Shown: one piece after another, positions 10,495 to 18,379 of the stretch | Position numbering within the stretch: position 1 is the first letter of the stretch | Layout: the number at the start of each line of letters is the position of its first letter | Assembly (NCBI GenBank): GCA_022538095.1 | Contig: JAKYXN010000007.1 | Location: forward strand, 58,232 to 122,231 | Length of the DNA stretch: 64,000 nucleotides | Direction: 5' to 3' | Source of the DNA: Puniceicoccaceae bacterium K14 | GTDB taxonomy: Bacteria > Verrucomicrobiota > Verrucomicrobiia > Opitutales > Opitutaceae | The notes under the pieces: model-generated | What the model was told of the DNA's origin: nothing | The model's database searches: none | What the model saw: only the letters and a program-made list of their open reading frames with translations | Made by a program: the position numbers and the translations under genes

Positions 10495-10506
10495 TTTCCT
10501 TCGCCC

Positions 10507-10992
10507 TTAAGCGTTTTTGGCCTCCGCTTTGATCTTGTTACAAATATCAGTCGCTTTGGCTGAATCCAGATTTTCATACAATTCGTCATCTACCAACATT
10601 ACCGGAGCCGATCCGCAGCTCGCCAAGCACTCGGCGAACTCAACCGTCACCTCGCCATCAGGCGAAACGCCATTTAGCTCAGCATCAAACTCAGATAGCA
10701 TTTTGTCACACACTTTGCTCGCCCCAGCCATCGCGCATGCAAGCGTACGGCACACACGGATATGGCGTTTGCCAATCTTGTGCTGACGAAAAAATGGGTA
10801 GAAAGTAATAACCGACAACACGTTGATTGGCTCGATACCCAATTTATTCGCTACCCATTCAGCCGCTTCATTGGAAAGAAATCCAATATCCTTTTGAATC
10901 GCATGCAACAGTGGCATTACCGCGCTCTGCTTTTCTGGATACTTCGGAATAGCTGCTTCTATCAACGCAATCGTTTCTGGTTTTAAGTTCAT
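10507..10992 (-). CDS. nuoE: NADH-quinone oxidoreductase subunit E (2Fe-2S)
   Basis: Thioredoxin-fold 2Fe-2S subunit (cluster N1a) of the NADH-dehydrogenase module. The four ligand cysteines are seen as CRTLAC and ECLASC, followed by GSAPVM. At 161 residues it is standard. It is separated from nuoD by 116 bp holding a long imperfect inverted repeat, the widest gap in the operon. Confidence 0.94.
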   Translation of the reverse strand: MNLKPETIALIEAAIPKYPEKQSAVMPLLHAIQKDIGFLSNEAAEWVANKLGIEPINVLSVITFYPFFRQHKIGKRHIRVCRTLACAMAGASKVCDKMLSEFDAELNGVSPDGEVTVEFAECLASCGSAPVMLVDDELYENLDSAKATDICNKIKAEAKNA

Positions 10993-11011
10993 TTAAAAAA
11001 AGATTATTCCT

Positions 11012-11091
11012 CCCACAGATTACTCAGATTAACATAGATAAGTCTGCATCGGCGATCTGGTACATCTGTGCTCATTTGTGTCATCTGTGGG
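11012..11091. repeat. Imperfect inverted repeat of the CACAGATT type between nuoE and nuoD
   Basis: An 80-bp element starts with CCCACAGATTACTCAGATT and ends with GTGTCATCTGTGGG, so its ends can pair over about 12-14 bp and the interior over further patches. It fills most of the only long gap inside the nuo operon. The wording resembles the dispersed CACAGATTACACAGATT intergenic repeats I recall from many bacterial genomes. It may act as an mRNA processing or attenuation hairpin, or be a neutral dispersed repeat. Confidence 0.6.
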
Positions 11092-11108
11092 CAATAAATT
11101 TTCGGATA

Positions 11109-12347
11109 CTATCGATCACACTCCCCCATAACAAAGTCCAAACTTCCCAGGATCGCCGAGATATCGGAAATCATGCACTCGGTTCCTACCTTTTCCAGGA
11201 TACTCAAGTTACAGAATGACGGGCCGCGAATCTTCAAACGATATGGCACACCACCACCCTTTGAAATAATATAAAAGCCGAGCGTGCCCTTCGGGTTTTC
11301 CGCTTCGAAGTAAACTTCACCTGCTGGCATCTGCGGCCCCTCGGTTGTAATCATGAAATTCTGGATCAACTCTTCCATGGAAGTCAGAATCTTCGACTTC
11401 TTTGGAGCAAAAATGTGAGTCGCCTCTTCATTATAGAACGATCCCCCTGGCATCTGAGCGATCACCTGGCGGATAATACGAACACTCTGACGCATCTCTT
11501 CAACGCGGACAGCGTAGCGATCATAGCAATCACCATTTTCGCCAAGAGGTACTTCAAAATCGTATTTTTCGTATCCACTGTATGGAGCATCACGACGTAA
11601 ATCAATGTCCACTCCTGAACCGCGTAAATTCGGTCCAGTCAATCCATAGGCTATGGCATCCTCCTTAGAAATCACACCGATATCTGCCGTGCGGTCTACC
11701 CAAATGCGGTTACGCGAAAGGAGATTTTCCACATCTTCGACCAAAGGTAAAAATTCGTCGCAGAACTTCAAAACCTTATCCGTCCACCCTTCCGGCATAT
11801 CGCGGGTCACGCCCCCAATTCGAGAGTAACTGGTAGTAAAACGAGCTCCGGTTAGCTCTTCGAAGAGCGTGTACAACTTCTCACGCTCCGTGAAAGTGAT
11901 CATGAATACAGTCAAAGCGCCCACGTCCATAGTGAATGCACCTAAGCCGAGCAAGTGAGCGGAAATACGAGCCATCTCGCTCGTCAGAACACGAATTGCC
12001 TGACAGCGCTCGGGAACTTCTAGATTCGCTAGTTTTTCAACCGCCATTGCATAGGCCGCGTTGTTTGCCAAAGGCGCCAAATAATCCAATCGATCCGTGT
12101 ACGGCACGAACTGATTATAAGTCATGTTCTCCGCGATCTTCTCGTCCCCGCGATGCAAGTATCCTAGTACCGGATCACACTTCTTTATAATTTCACCATC
12201 GAGTTCGAGGTTCAAACGAAGAACGCCGTGCGTCGATGGGTGGGAAGGCCCCATGCTGAGAGAAAACTTTTCCGTCTCGAAGCCTTCGGATTCTGCAATT
12301 CTTCCTGCAGCATCGGACATCGTGTATTCGGTCGTTTTAGTAGCCAT
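11109..12347 (-). CDS. nuoD: NADH-quinone oxidoreductase subunit D (49-kDa type)
   Basis: Quinone-site subunit, a relative of NiFe-hydrogenase large subunits. Typical stretches are MGPSHPSTHGVLRLNLELDGE, CDPVLGYLHRGDEKIAENMTYNQ and the C-terminal DISAILGSLDFVMGECDR. It has 412 residues and is a separate gene, not fused to nuoC as in enterobacteria. It starts 27 bp after nuoC. Confidence 0.96.
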   Translation of the reverse strand: MATKTTEYTMSDAAGRIAESEGFETEKFSLSMGPSHPSTHGVLRLNLELDGEIIKKCDPVLGYLHRGDEKIAENMTYNQFVPYTDRLDYLAPLANNAAYAMAVEKLANLEVPERCQAIRVLTSEMARISAHLLGLGAFTMDVGALTVFMITFTEREKLYTLFEELTGARFTTSYSRIGGVTRDMPEGWTDKVLKFCDEFLPLVEDVENLLSRNRIWVDRTADIGVISKEDAIAYGLTGPNLRGSGVDIDLRRDAPYSGYEKYDFEVPLGENGDCYDRYAVRVEEMRQSVRIIRQVIAQMPGGSFYNEEATHIFAPKKSKILTSMEELIQNFMITTEGPQMPAGEVYFEAENPKGTLGFYIISKGGGVPYRLKIRGPSFCNLSILEKVGTECMISDISAILGSLDFVMGECDR

Positions 12348-12374
12348 ATTTTTAGTGGGTGGTCGTCGGCTGAA

Positions 12375-12995
12375 TTATTTACCTGGCTTTTCGCTCTTTT
12401 CGTTCCAGCTCTCGTCCTTGGCTCGAGGCTCTTTCTTAACAGAGAAATTTTCTTGGGGAGAAACAAACGGTCCGCCTGCCATTGGAGCCGGCTTTACCTT
12501 GGTTCCCGTTTCATCCGCAATCTCTTCATCCCAAAGCTCGCCGTCGTGACCCGCCAGCGGAAAGTCTTTGCGAAGCGGGTGATGCGGGTACTCGTCCCAC
12601 ATCAAGATGCGACGCAGGTCCGGATGATCGGCAAAGGCGATTCCCATCAAATCATAACACTCACGCTCATGCCAGTTAGCGCCCTTCCAAAGGCCAGTCG
12701 CTGTAGGGACCGATGGTTCCTCATCGCTTTCGCAGTCAACTGCAACACGCACGTAAACATGCTTGGTAGTTGAGTAAAGATGGTACACGACTGAAAAACG
12801 CGGTGACGCTTCCAAGCCATTGTCTACCCCTGCGAGATCCGTAAGCATATCAAACGCATGCTCATCACGCAGCGTTTTCAAAACGTCGATCAGGCTGCCT
12901 ATAGGGCAATTGAAGGCGGGCCAATCCAAGGAATCCCGTTCAGCCAAGCCAGCGCAGACCGTTTGCAGCGCGGATTTAAGATCTTGAGCAATCAT
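12375..12995 (-). CDS. nuoC: NADH-quinone oxidoreductase subunit C (30-kDa type)
   Basis: Peripheral-arm subunit that packs against NuoD. The family motif is WHERECYDLMGIAFADHPDLRRILM, followed by YPHHPLRKDFPL. The 206 residues include a charged, low-complexity C-terminal extension after FVSPQENFSV that is not part of the conserved domain. It lies 14 bp after nuoB. Confidence 0.95.
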   Translation of the reverse strand: MIAQDLKSALQTVCAGLAERDSLDWPAFNCPIGSLIDVLKTLRDEHAFDMLTDLAGVDNGLEASPRFSVVYHLYSTTKHVYVRVAVDCESDEEPSVPTATGLWKGANWHERECYDLMGIAFADHPDLRRILMWDEYPHHPLRKDFPLAGHDGELWDEEIADETGTKVKPAPMAGGPFVSPQENFSVKKEPRAKDESWNEKSEKPGK

Positions 12996-13009
12996 CGTAA
13001 TCTAGAGGA

Positions 13010-13519
13010 CTAACCTTTAAAGAGATTCTTAGTCGAAGACTCAGTATTAACTTTGTCTTGCAACTTCATTAGGGCGTCGAGCAACGCTTCCGGACGCGGT
13101 GGACAACCACTGACATATACATCCACCGGAACAATACGATCAACGCCCTGCAAAGTTGCATAGGAACGATACATGCCTCCCGAAGATGCGCAGGCTCCCA
13201 TGGCTATCACCCACTTAGGCTCAGCCATCTGGTCGTAAATCCGTCGAAGCGCGGGAGCCATCTTATAAGTGACGGTTCCAGCGACGATCATGACATCTGA
13301 CTGGCGAGGCGAAAAACGCATCACCTCCGCGCCAAAGCGCGAAATATCAAAGCGGGAAGCTCCCACCGCCATAAGTTCGATCGCGCAACACGCTAAGCCC
13401 ATAGGCATAGGCCAAAGGGAATGCGTGCGGATCCAATTAATTACAGCATCAGCCTTGGACACGATTACGCCGCCCTCGACTTTGCTATTATATCCAAAAT
13501 CTGTATTTGTTGAGACCAT
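13010..13519 (-). CDS. nuoB: NADH-quinone oxidoreductase subunit B
   Basis: Binds cluster N2, the last redox centre before quinone. Ligand regions are visible: [10 protein letters not shown], a conserved GACASSGG stretch, and [12 protein letters not shown]. The start is uncertain. The frame is open to 13609; ATGs occur at 13519 ([10 protein letters not shown]) and 13567 ([10 protein letters not shown]). I prefer 13519 because it gives a normal 169-residue protein and keeps a perfect palindrome (13549-13562) outside the gene. It is the first gene of the operon as seen here; no nuoA precedes it. Confidence 0.9.
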   Translation of the reverse strand: MVSTNTDFGYNSKVEGGVIVSKADAVINWIRTHSLWPMPMGLACCAIELMAVGASRFDISRFGAEVMRFSPRQSDVMIVAGTVTYKMAPALRRIYDQMAEPKWVIAMGACASSGGMYRSYATLQGVDRIVPVDVYVSGCPPRPEALLDALMKLQDKVNTESSTKNLFKG

Positions 13520-13548
13520 ATTCGGAAGAGTGCTCAGATCCCGAACGT

Positions 13549-13562
13549 ACCCCTCAAGGGGT
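13549..13562. promoter_or_regulatory. Palindrome in the nuoB leader
   Basis: ACCCCTCAAGGGGT is a 6-bp perfect inverted repeat with a 2-bp centre, 30 bp upstream of the preferred nuoB start. It could be an operator or a small leader hairpin of the nuo operon. If translation starts at 13567 it lies in the coding region and is probably fortuitous. Confidence 0.3.
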
Positions 13563-13731
13563 AACATGCAAGCGGGATTTCTGATAAAAATAAGCGAAAA
13601 TCGGAACAAACTGCTTTTGGCTCAATTTCACCCGAAACTTTTTCCCAATTGTCATTGACCACAGCATAAAGACCCCTCTTATTTTGCCGTTCAAAATTCC
13701 GGCTTCAACGAATGAAGCACGGAAAACGCCC

Positions 13732-13821
13732 GGAGAGATGTCTGAGTGGTTTAAGGTGCACGCTTGGAAAGCGTGTGTAGTAGAAATACTACCGGGGGTT
13801 CGAATCCCCCTCTCTCCGCCA
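13732..13821 (+). tRNA. tRNA-Ser (GGA anticodon)
   Basis: The 90-nt sequence folds as a class II tRNA. The acceptor stem pairs GGAGAGA with TCTCTCC, followed by discriminator G and an encoded CCA. The anticodon stem CACGC/GCGTG encloses the loop TTGGAAA, giving anticodon GGA at 13766-13768. A long variable arm (GTAGTAGAAATACTAC region) and the T-arm GGGGGTTCGAATCCCCC are present. It reads UCC/UCU serine codons and is divergent from the nuo operon. Confidence 0.97.
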
Positions 13822-13823
13822 TT

Positions 13824-14057
13824 CGACGCGTTGCGAACTTCGTTCTCCACTTGCTCATGGCAGGCCATTTTGGAAGACGAATACATACAACAATAGCAGC
13901 AACGCGACGAATGCCCTGAGCTTGTCGAACGGGCTAATCCTAAAACGACGCGTTGCGAACTTCGTTCTCCACTTGCTCATGGCAAGCCATTTTTGGAAGA
14001 CGAATACATACAACAAAACAGCAACGCGACGAATGCCCTGAGCTTGTCGAACGGGCT
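13824..14057. repeat. Two tandem 112-bp repeats ending in a REP-like palindrome
   Basis: Copies lie at 13824-13935 and 13946-14057. They differ at a few positions around the AT-rich middle. Both start CGACGCGTTGCGAACTTCG and end with GCCCTGAGCTTGTCGAACGG, which resembles the widespread REP sequence containing GACAAGCTCAGGG. A degraded third beginning (GAACTTCGCGCCTCACTTG) follows at 14060. The block starts 2 bp after the tRNA-Ser CCA end and leads directly into a GIY-YIG gene, a common neighbour of such repeats. Confidence 0.85.
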
Positions 14058-14110
14058 ATGAACTTCGCGCCTCACTTGCAAAAGTGGTATTAATAAAGAC
14101 CTATACCCTT

Positions 14111-14437
14111 ATGACCCTCGATCTGCCAAGAATCGATTATCCTCCCCCTGCCAAAGGCCTTCTCTATATTTATATAATTCTTTGCGATAACAACACATTC
14201 TACGTCGGCCTAACCTCGAACGTAAGAAAACGCTTCAGTGCCCACGCTAATGGTTACGGATCCAGACACACAAAACGCCATAAACCCACCAAACTTGTAT
14301 TCACCGAAGGTCCGTACGATCTAACAACGGCGACCAACCGAGAACGACAACTCAAGAAATGGAGCCACGTAAAAAAGCAGGCCCTAATAACGGGCGACAC
14401 CAGCGGATTAAAGCTCCTTTCAAAAAGTAAGAGTTAA
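14111..14437 (+). CDS. Solitary GIY-YIG nuclease-family protein
   Basis: A small single-domain protein of the UvrC-type GIY-YIG superfamily (YhbQ/UPF0213-like), 108 residues. The signature appears as YIYIILCDNNTFYVGLT with the following NVRKRFSAH (conserved Arg), and NRERQLKKWSHVKKQALI holds the conserved Glu region. I chose the ATG at 14111; a GTG at 14084 would add nine residues with no family support. It lies next to tandem REP-like repeats and a relic of a second GIY-YIG gene, so a repeat-associated role is possible but unproven. Confidence 0.8.
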   Translation: MTLDLPRIDYPPPAKGLLYIYIILCDNNTFYVGLTSNVRKRFSAHANGYGSRHTKRHKPTKLVFTEGPYDLTTATNRERQLKKWSHVKKQALITGDTSGLKLLSKSKS

Positions 14438-14481
14438 TCTTCTTCGATGAGGTTACCGAACGGAGTGAACTTACCCCGCCA

Positions 14482-14592
14482 CGCGCCCGAGATTTCGAAC
14501 GCTACCTAAAGTCTCACTCCGGCATGGCTTTCGCCAACAAACGCCTTCGAGGAAATACTACAATTTCTCCCTCTAAAGAGTTTTTAGTTTAG
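14482..14592 (+). pseudogene. Relic C-terminal tail of a second GIY-YIG gene
   Basis: One frame reads RARDFERYLKSHSGMAFA followed by NKRLR and ends at TAG 14590-14592. This matches the usual C-terminus of UPF0213 GIY-YIG proteins (family wording like YLKSGSGRAFAKKR). The catalytic N-terminal part is missing and the frame has no start codon in context. It appears to be the remnant of a neighbour lost by recombination, or the original 3' end of the upstream nuclease gene after exchange. Confidence 0.55.
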
Positions 14593-14989
14593 CAACCTCC
14601 AAAATCACAAAGCAAAGCTACCTGCCTCTCACTAATCTGAAATGATTCGATTCATCAGATACCCCAAAAGCCTCGCTCAAACCTAAAAACAGAACTTACG
14701 AAAATCGGAGTGGCTATTAGAAGATATGGCAGAGCTCCAAAGCATTGAATCAAACCAGTCCTGAAAAGACGAATACCTAAAGCGGTATGCTCCCCTTCGC
14801 TCAACAAACTCGAAACCAACAAAGATCGCAAATGGCTTTGAGAGACTTCAATTCCAATGATGCTTTTGATTGGTTTATTCGTTTCATTTAACATCGCGTA
14901 CTGCGTACACTAGATCCTCGCTCCGCGAGGACGTGATCTGATCGGAGATCAGGCAGGTTTTGAATTGAGATTTCTTCAAAGATCATTTC
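14593..14989. other. Non-coding stretch with two hairpins
   Basis: No convincing gene is seen. Near its right end are two adjacent dyads: CCTCGC-TCC-GCGAGG at 14916-14930 and TGATCT-GATCGG-AGATCA at 14934-14951. They may end transcription or insulate the defence locus that follows, but neither has a clear T-tract. Confidence 0.4.
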
Positions 14990-15051
14990 GCTCCGATATT
15001 AGAGCAAATAGAAGAATGTGTTCTGCTATGGTCAAGCTCCGATTTCGGAGC
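14990..15051. promoter_or_regulatory. Candidate operator pair of the XRE regulator
   Basis: Two related 16-bp dyads lie 46 bp apart: GCTCCGATATTAGAGC at 14990-15005 and GCTCCGATTTCGGAGC at 15036-15051. The second ends one base before the ATG of the XRE gene at 15053, leaving no room for a ribosome-binding site, so the mRNA may be leaderless or the dyad may lie over the start. Paired dyads before a small HTH gene suggest autoregulation. Confidence 0.5.
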
Positions 15052-15052
15052 A

Positions 15053-15274
15053 ATGGAGAAAAAGAACATAACAGGTCCACAAGTGCGAAAAATCAGAGTT
15101 AGCAAACAACTCTCCCAAGAAGAGTTTACTGCAAAATGCAACCTCATCGGCTGGGACATCAGCCGGGGCACCCTCGCAAAAATCGAATCTCAAGTTCGCC
15201 GCATCACCGATGACGAGGTAGCGTTGATCGCGAAGGCACTAAAAGTTCGGATACAGGATTTATATGAAAAGTAA
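15053..15274 (+). CDS. Small XRE-family HTH transcriptional regulator
   Basis: 73 residues, essentially one helix-turn-helix domain. RKIRVSKQLSQEEFTAKCN forms the first helices and ISRGTLAKIESQVRRI the recognition part; it ends DLYEK, as in HTH_3/Cro-like proteins. It is the first gene of the methyltransferase/helicase locus and has candidate operators immediately upstream. A role as controller of the restriction-like locus is inferred from position only. Confidence 0.85.
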   Translation: MEKKNITGPQVRKIRVSKQLSQEEFTAKCNLIGWDISRGTLAKIESQVRRITDDEVALIAKALKVRIQDLYEK

Positions 15275-15483
15275 CCACAATCACATCTCCATTCTCTAAA
15301 AACCTTTAGCTCGCCAAAAGACTCAAATTTTCTCACTTTGTAAGTTTTTCGGGACACGCCCCTGAATCTATCTCCCAATCTAGATTGACTGCACTTAATG
15401 GATCCAATTCGTCTTAGCTCAACCGCTCACCGTTCTTCCGAACAACTCAGTACTCTCGTCACTTTCAAGCTCTCCCGATAAGC

Positions 15484-17547
15484 ATGAACGCAGTTGAAAT
15501 AGAAGAAGCGGTTTCCAAACTGGCGGAAGAACCCTTTAACGCAGAGGCCTTCCCGTTCTCATTTCTTGAAGCGTTTGGCAACAAGGCCACCACCATTAAA
15601 CGCCTAAAGACCGGTTCAACGAATCAGTCAGACCTGAGTGGAGCTGTACTCCAGCGAAACAATATTCACATAGCCGTCTCTACCGACGGTGAAGTCACCT
15701 CCACCCTCGCCGCCCTAAAGGAGAGCTCCGCTTCCACGAAGCACAAGGTAAAGTTCCTTTTAGCGACAGACGGCAAAACCTTCGAAGCAGAAGACCTCGT
15801 CGGCGGAGAAACGGTCGCTTGCAGCTACCCAGACTTTCCGGATCACTTCGGCTTCTTTCTTCCCTTGGCTGGGATCAGCACGGTTAAACAGATTCGCGAA
15901 AACGCCTTCGATATTAAGGCAACCAGCCGTCTCAACCGCCTCTACATCGAGTTGCTCAAGGACAACCCCGACTGGAGCACAGAAGAGCGCCGCCATGACA
16001 TGAACCACTTCATGGCCCGTCTCATTTTCTGCTTCTTTGCCGAGGACACTGACATTTTTAACGGCGAGGATTTGTTCACCGCCACCATAGAACAGATGAG
16101 CGCTCGCGACTCATCCAATACGCACGAGGTCATTTCTGAAATGTTTCGTGCCATGGATACGAACATTCCAGATCGACCCACTGCCAAACTGCCGCGTTGG
16201 GCGGATGGCTTTCCCTACGTCAATGGCGGTCTGTTTACCCACAACCTCGAAGTCCCGCAATTCAGCAAGATAGCTCGTTCCTACCTCGTACACGTCGGCA
16301 AACTGGATTGGACCAAGATCAATCCCGACATTTTCGGCTCCATGATCCAAGCCGTGGCGGACGACGAAGAACGCGGCGCTCTGGGCATGCACTACACCAG
16401 TGTGCCCAATATCCTAAAAGTGCTCAATCCGCTCTTTCTCGACGAATTACGAACCAAGCTCGAAGACGCGGGAGACAATGCCCGCAAACTCCTTAATCTA
16501 CGCAATCGTCTCGCCAAAATCCGCGTCTTCGATCCCGCCTGCGGATCTGGCAATTTCCTCGTAATCGCTTACAAGGAGATTCGAGCCATTGAAGCAGAGA
16601 TCAATCAACGACGCGGCGAGTCGCACGACGAATCCGTCATCCCCCTTACCAATTTTAGAGGCATCGAGCTACGAAGTTTTTCCGCTGAAATCGCCCGCCT
16701 TGCCTTGATCATCGCCGAATACCAATGCGATGTGATCTATCGCGGGCAAAAGGAAGCCCTTGCCGTTTTCCTCCCCTTGGAAGCGGCCAACTGGATTACC
16801 TACGGCAACGCCCTGCACTTAGATTGGTTGAGCGTCTGTCCCCCAACGGGAACGACAGTAAAGAACCGTGCTGACGATCTTTTCGAAACGCCCCTCGATC
16901 AATCGGAAATCGATTTTGAAAATGAAGGCGGGGAAACCTATATCTGCGGGAATCCGCCTTACTTGGGATCGACCTGGCAAAGCAAGGAGCAGAAGGCGGA
17001 GCTAAAGAACATCTTCGAGGGTAAAACCAAAAGCTGGAAATCGCTCGATTATGTATCGGCGTGGTTTATGAAAGCCGCAGAGTACGGAACGCATACCAAT
17101 GCGGCAGCCGCTTTCGTATCTACAAATTCGATATGCCAAGGGCAGCAAGTACCGATTCTATGGCCCTTGATATTCGAAACGGGTCATGAGATATTTTTCG
17201 CTCACACGAGTTTCAAGTGGGCGAATCTTGCGAGTCACAATGCGGGGGTAACAGTGGTTATCGTCGGAATTTCAAACAAAGCACCCAAAACGCGAAAGCT
17301 CTTCTCGTTATCCGAATCTGGCGAAAGCGTTTTGAAGAACGTTGATAATATAAATGCTTACTTGGTTTCGGCTGATAACGTGTCACTCGTGAAATCCACA
17401 AGACCAATCGCCGAACTTTCGCCAATGGATTTTGGAAGTAAACCAGTCGATGGTGGAAATCTACTCGGATCGCTTAGAGATCAGCAACCCTGGCGAACCA
17501 ATCGTGCCAGTAGATCGCTTTATCGACGGCTACCAATCAAGGAATGA
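15484..17547 (+). pseudogene. Truncated MmeI-like DNA adenine methyltransferase
   Basis: The N-terminal region (about 1-170) resembles the MmeI family helical part (AFPFSFLEAFG, DIKATSRLNRLYIELLKDNP). It is followed by SAM motif I DPACGSGNFL (about 350-359) and catalytic motif IV GNPPYLG (about 489-495). Homology stops at FGSKPVDGGNLL (about residue 650-661), exactly where the target-recognition and C-terminal domains should begin; the last 26 residues are a foreign frame. Full members are usually about 900 residues. Without a recognition domain it should not methylate specifically. It may have been the modification arm of the helicase/GIY-YIG locus downstream. Confidence 0.75.
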
Positions 17548-17944
17548 ACGTCTCGCAGATCTGATGCGGCGTTTCGGTATTTGTGAGGAAAAGAGTAGCG
17601 GTATCGACAGAGTCGTCGAAGCCGCTGAAGTCCACCAACTACCAGCTCCCGATTTTCAAGTAAGCTTTAAGCGCACAGTCGTCATCGTGTACGGTCCCCG
17701 AACCTTCAGAAATATGGATCGCAGCGAACGCATTCGAGCAGCCTATCAGCATTGCGTTTTACAGTTAGTCCTGCGGAAACAGATGACGAACCAGTCCCTA
17801 CGCGAACGATTTCGACTGTCTGACAGTAGCACAAACACGGTTTCTCAAATTATTACGGCCGCAATAGATGCGAAGATGATCAAACTCGATCCCAATGCCT
17901 CAGCCTCTCGAAAATACGCTAGGTACCTTCCAATATGGTCTTGA
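17432..17944 (+). pseudogene. C-terminal fragment of an AlbA_2/HATPase_c_4-type ATP-binding protein
   Basis: From about 17452 the frame reads VEIYSDRLEISNPGEP, then RNERLADLMRRFGICEEKSSGIDRVVEA, the C-terminal half of the ATP-binding domain of Schlafen/AlbA_2-type putative DNA-binding proteins (often annotated as RecG-like). A winged-helix-like tail follows to the stop at 17944. The N-terminal AlbA_2 domain is absent. The bases GATGGTGGAAATCTACTC (17446-17463) read DGGNLL in the methyltransferase frame and MVEIYS in this frame, so the junction falls in a short stretch fitting both parents, as expected of an illegitimate deletion. Confidence 0.7.
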
Positions 17945-18008
17945 TTCTTATTACATCGCAAACCGATCCGAAAGAGACCAGAGATCTTAAAGCATTGAAA
18001 ACCAACAA

Positions 18009-18346
18009 CTTCTTATTTCATCGCAAACCGCACTTTGTGCGAAATCTCAATTTCAGCTATTCTATAGAACAACAAGCGAAATGAACTAACACTCGACCTA
18101 AAAAGGCTGAAGCCGCCCTTAAAAGACGACTTCGAAAACTCCGTTTACACGTGGTAAATGAGACTGTCTACACAATCGGAAAAGTATCAGAGAAATCAAC
18201 TTCCAAAAATGAGGAAGCCAACCCGATATACTCAATCCAAGCTCTTCAATCTTATTACACTTTCAACCGCTCGAATATCACGCTTCATCCGAACCTCTTG
18301 ATTTAGAAAGACTTCTTATTTCATCGCAAACCGCACTTCGTGCGAA
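18009..18346. repeat. Two 35-bp copies of a hairpin-bearing repeat upstream of the helicase
   Basis: Copies at 18009-18043 and 18312-18346 differ by one base. Both read CTTCTTATTTCATCGCAAAC then CGCAC-TTY-GTGCG-AA, so each ends in a 5-bp stem with a 3-base loop. A diverged partial third copy (ATTCTTATTACATCGCAAAC) lies at about 17945, directly after the fragment gene. No convincing gene lies in 17945-18379. The second full copy is 33 bp before the helicase ATG, so promoter or operator function is possible. Confidence 0.7.
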
Positions 18347-18379
18347 TAACGAGGAATACGTAATCCTATCTCTTTTAAA

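Noticed and set aside
13554..13886. Minus-strand ORF over the tRNA-Ser
   Set aside because: It runs antisense through the tRNA gene and the nuoB leader; its peptide is a by-product of the tRNA sequence.
14655..14894. 79-residue minus-strand ORF
   Set aside because: Low-complexity hydrophobic translation without a family pattern, in a region of relics and hairpins.
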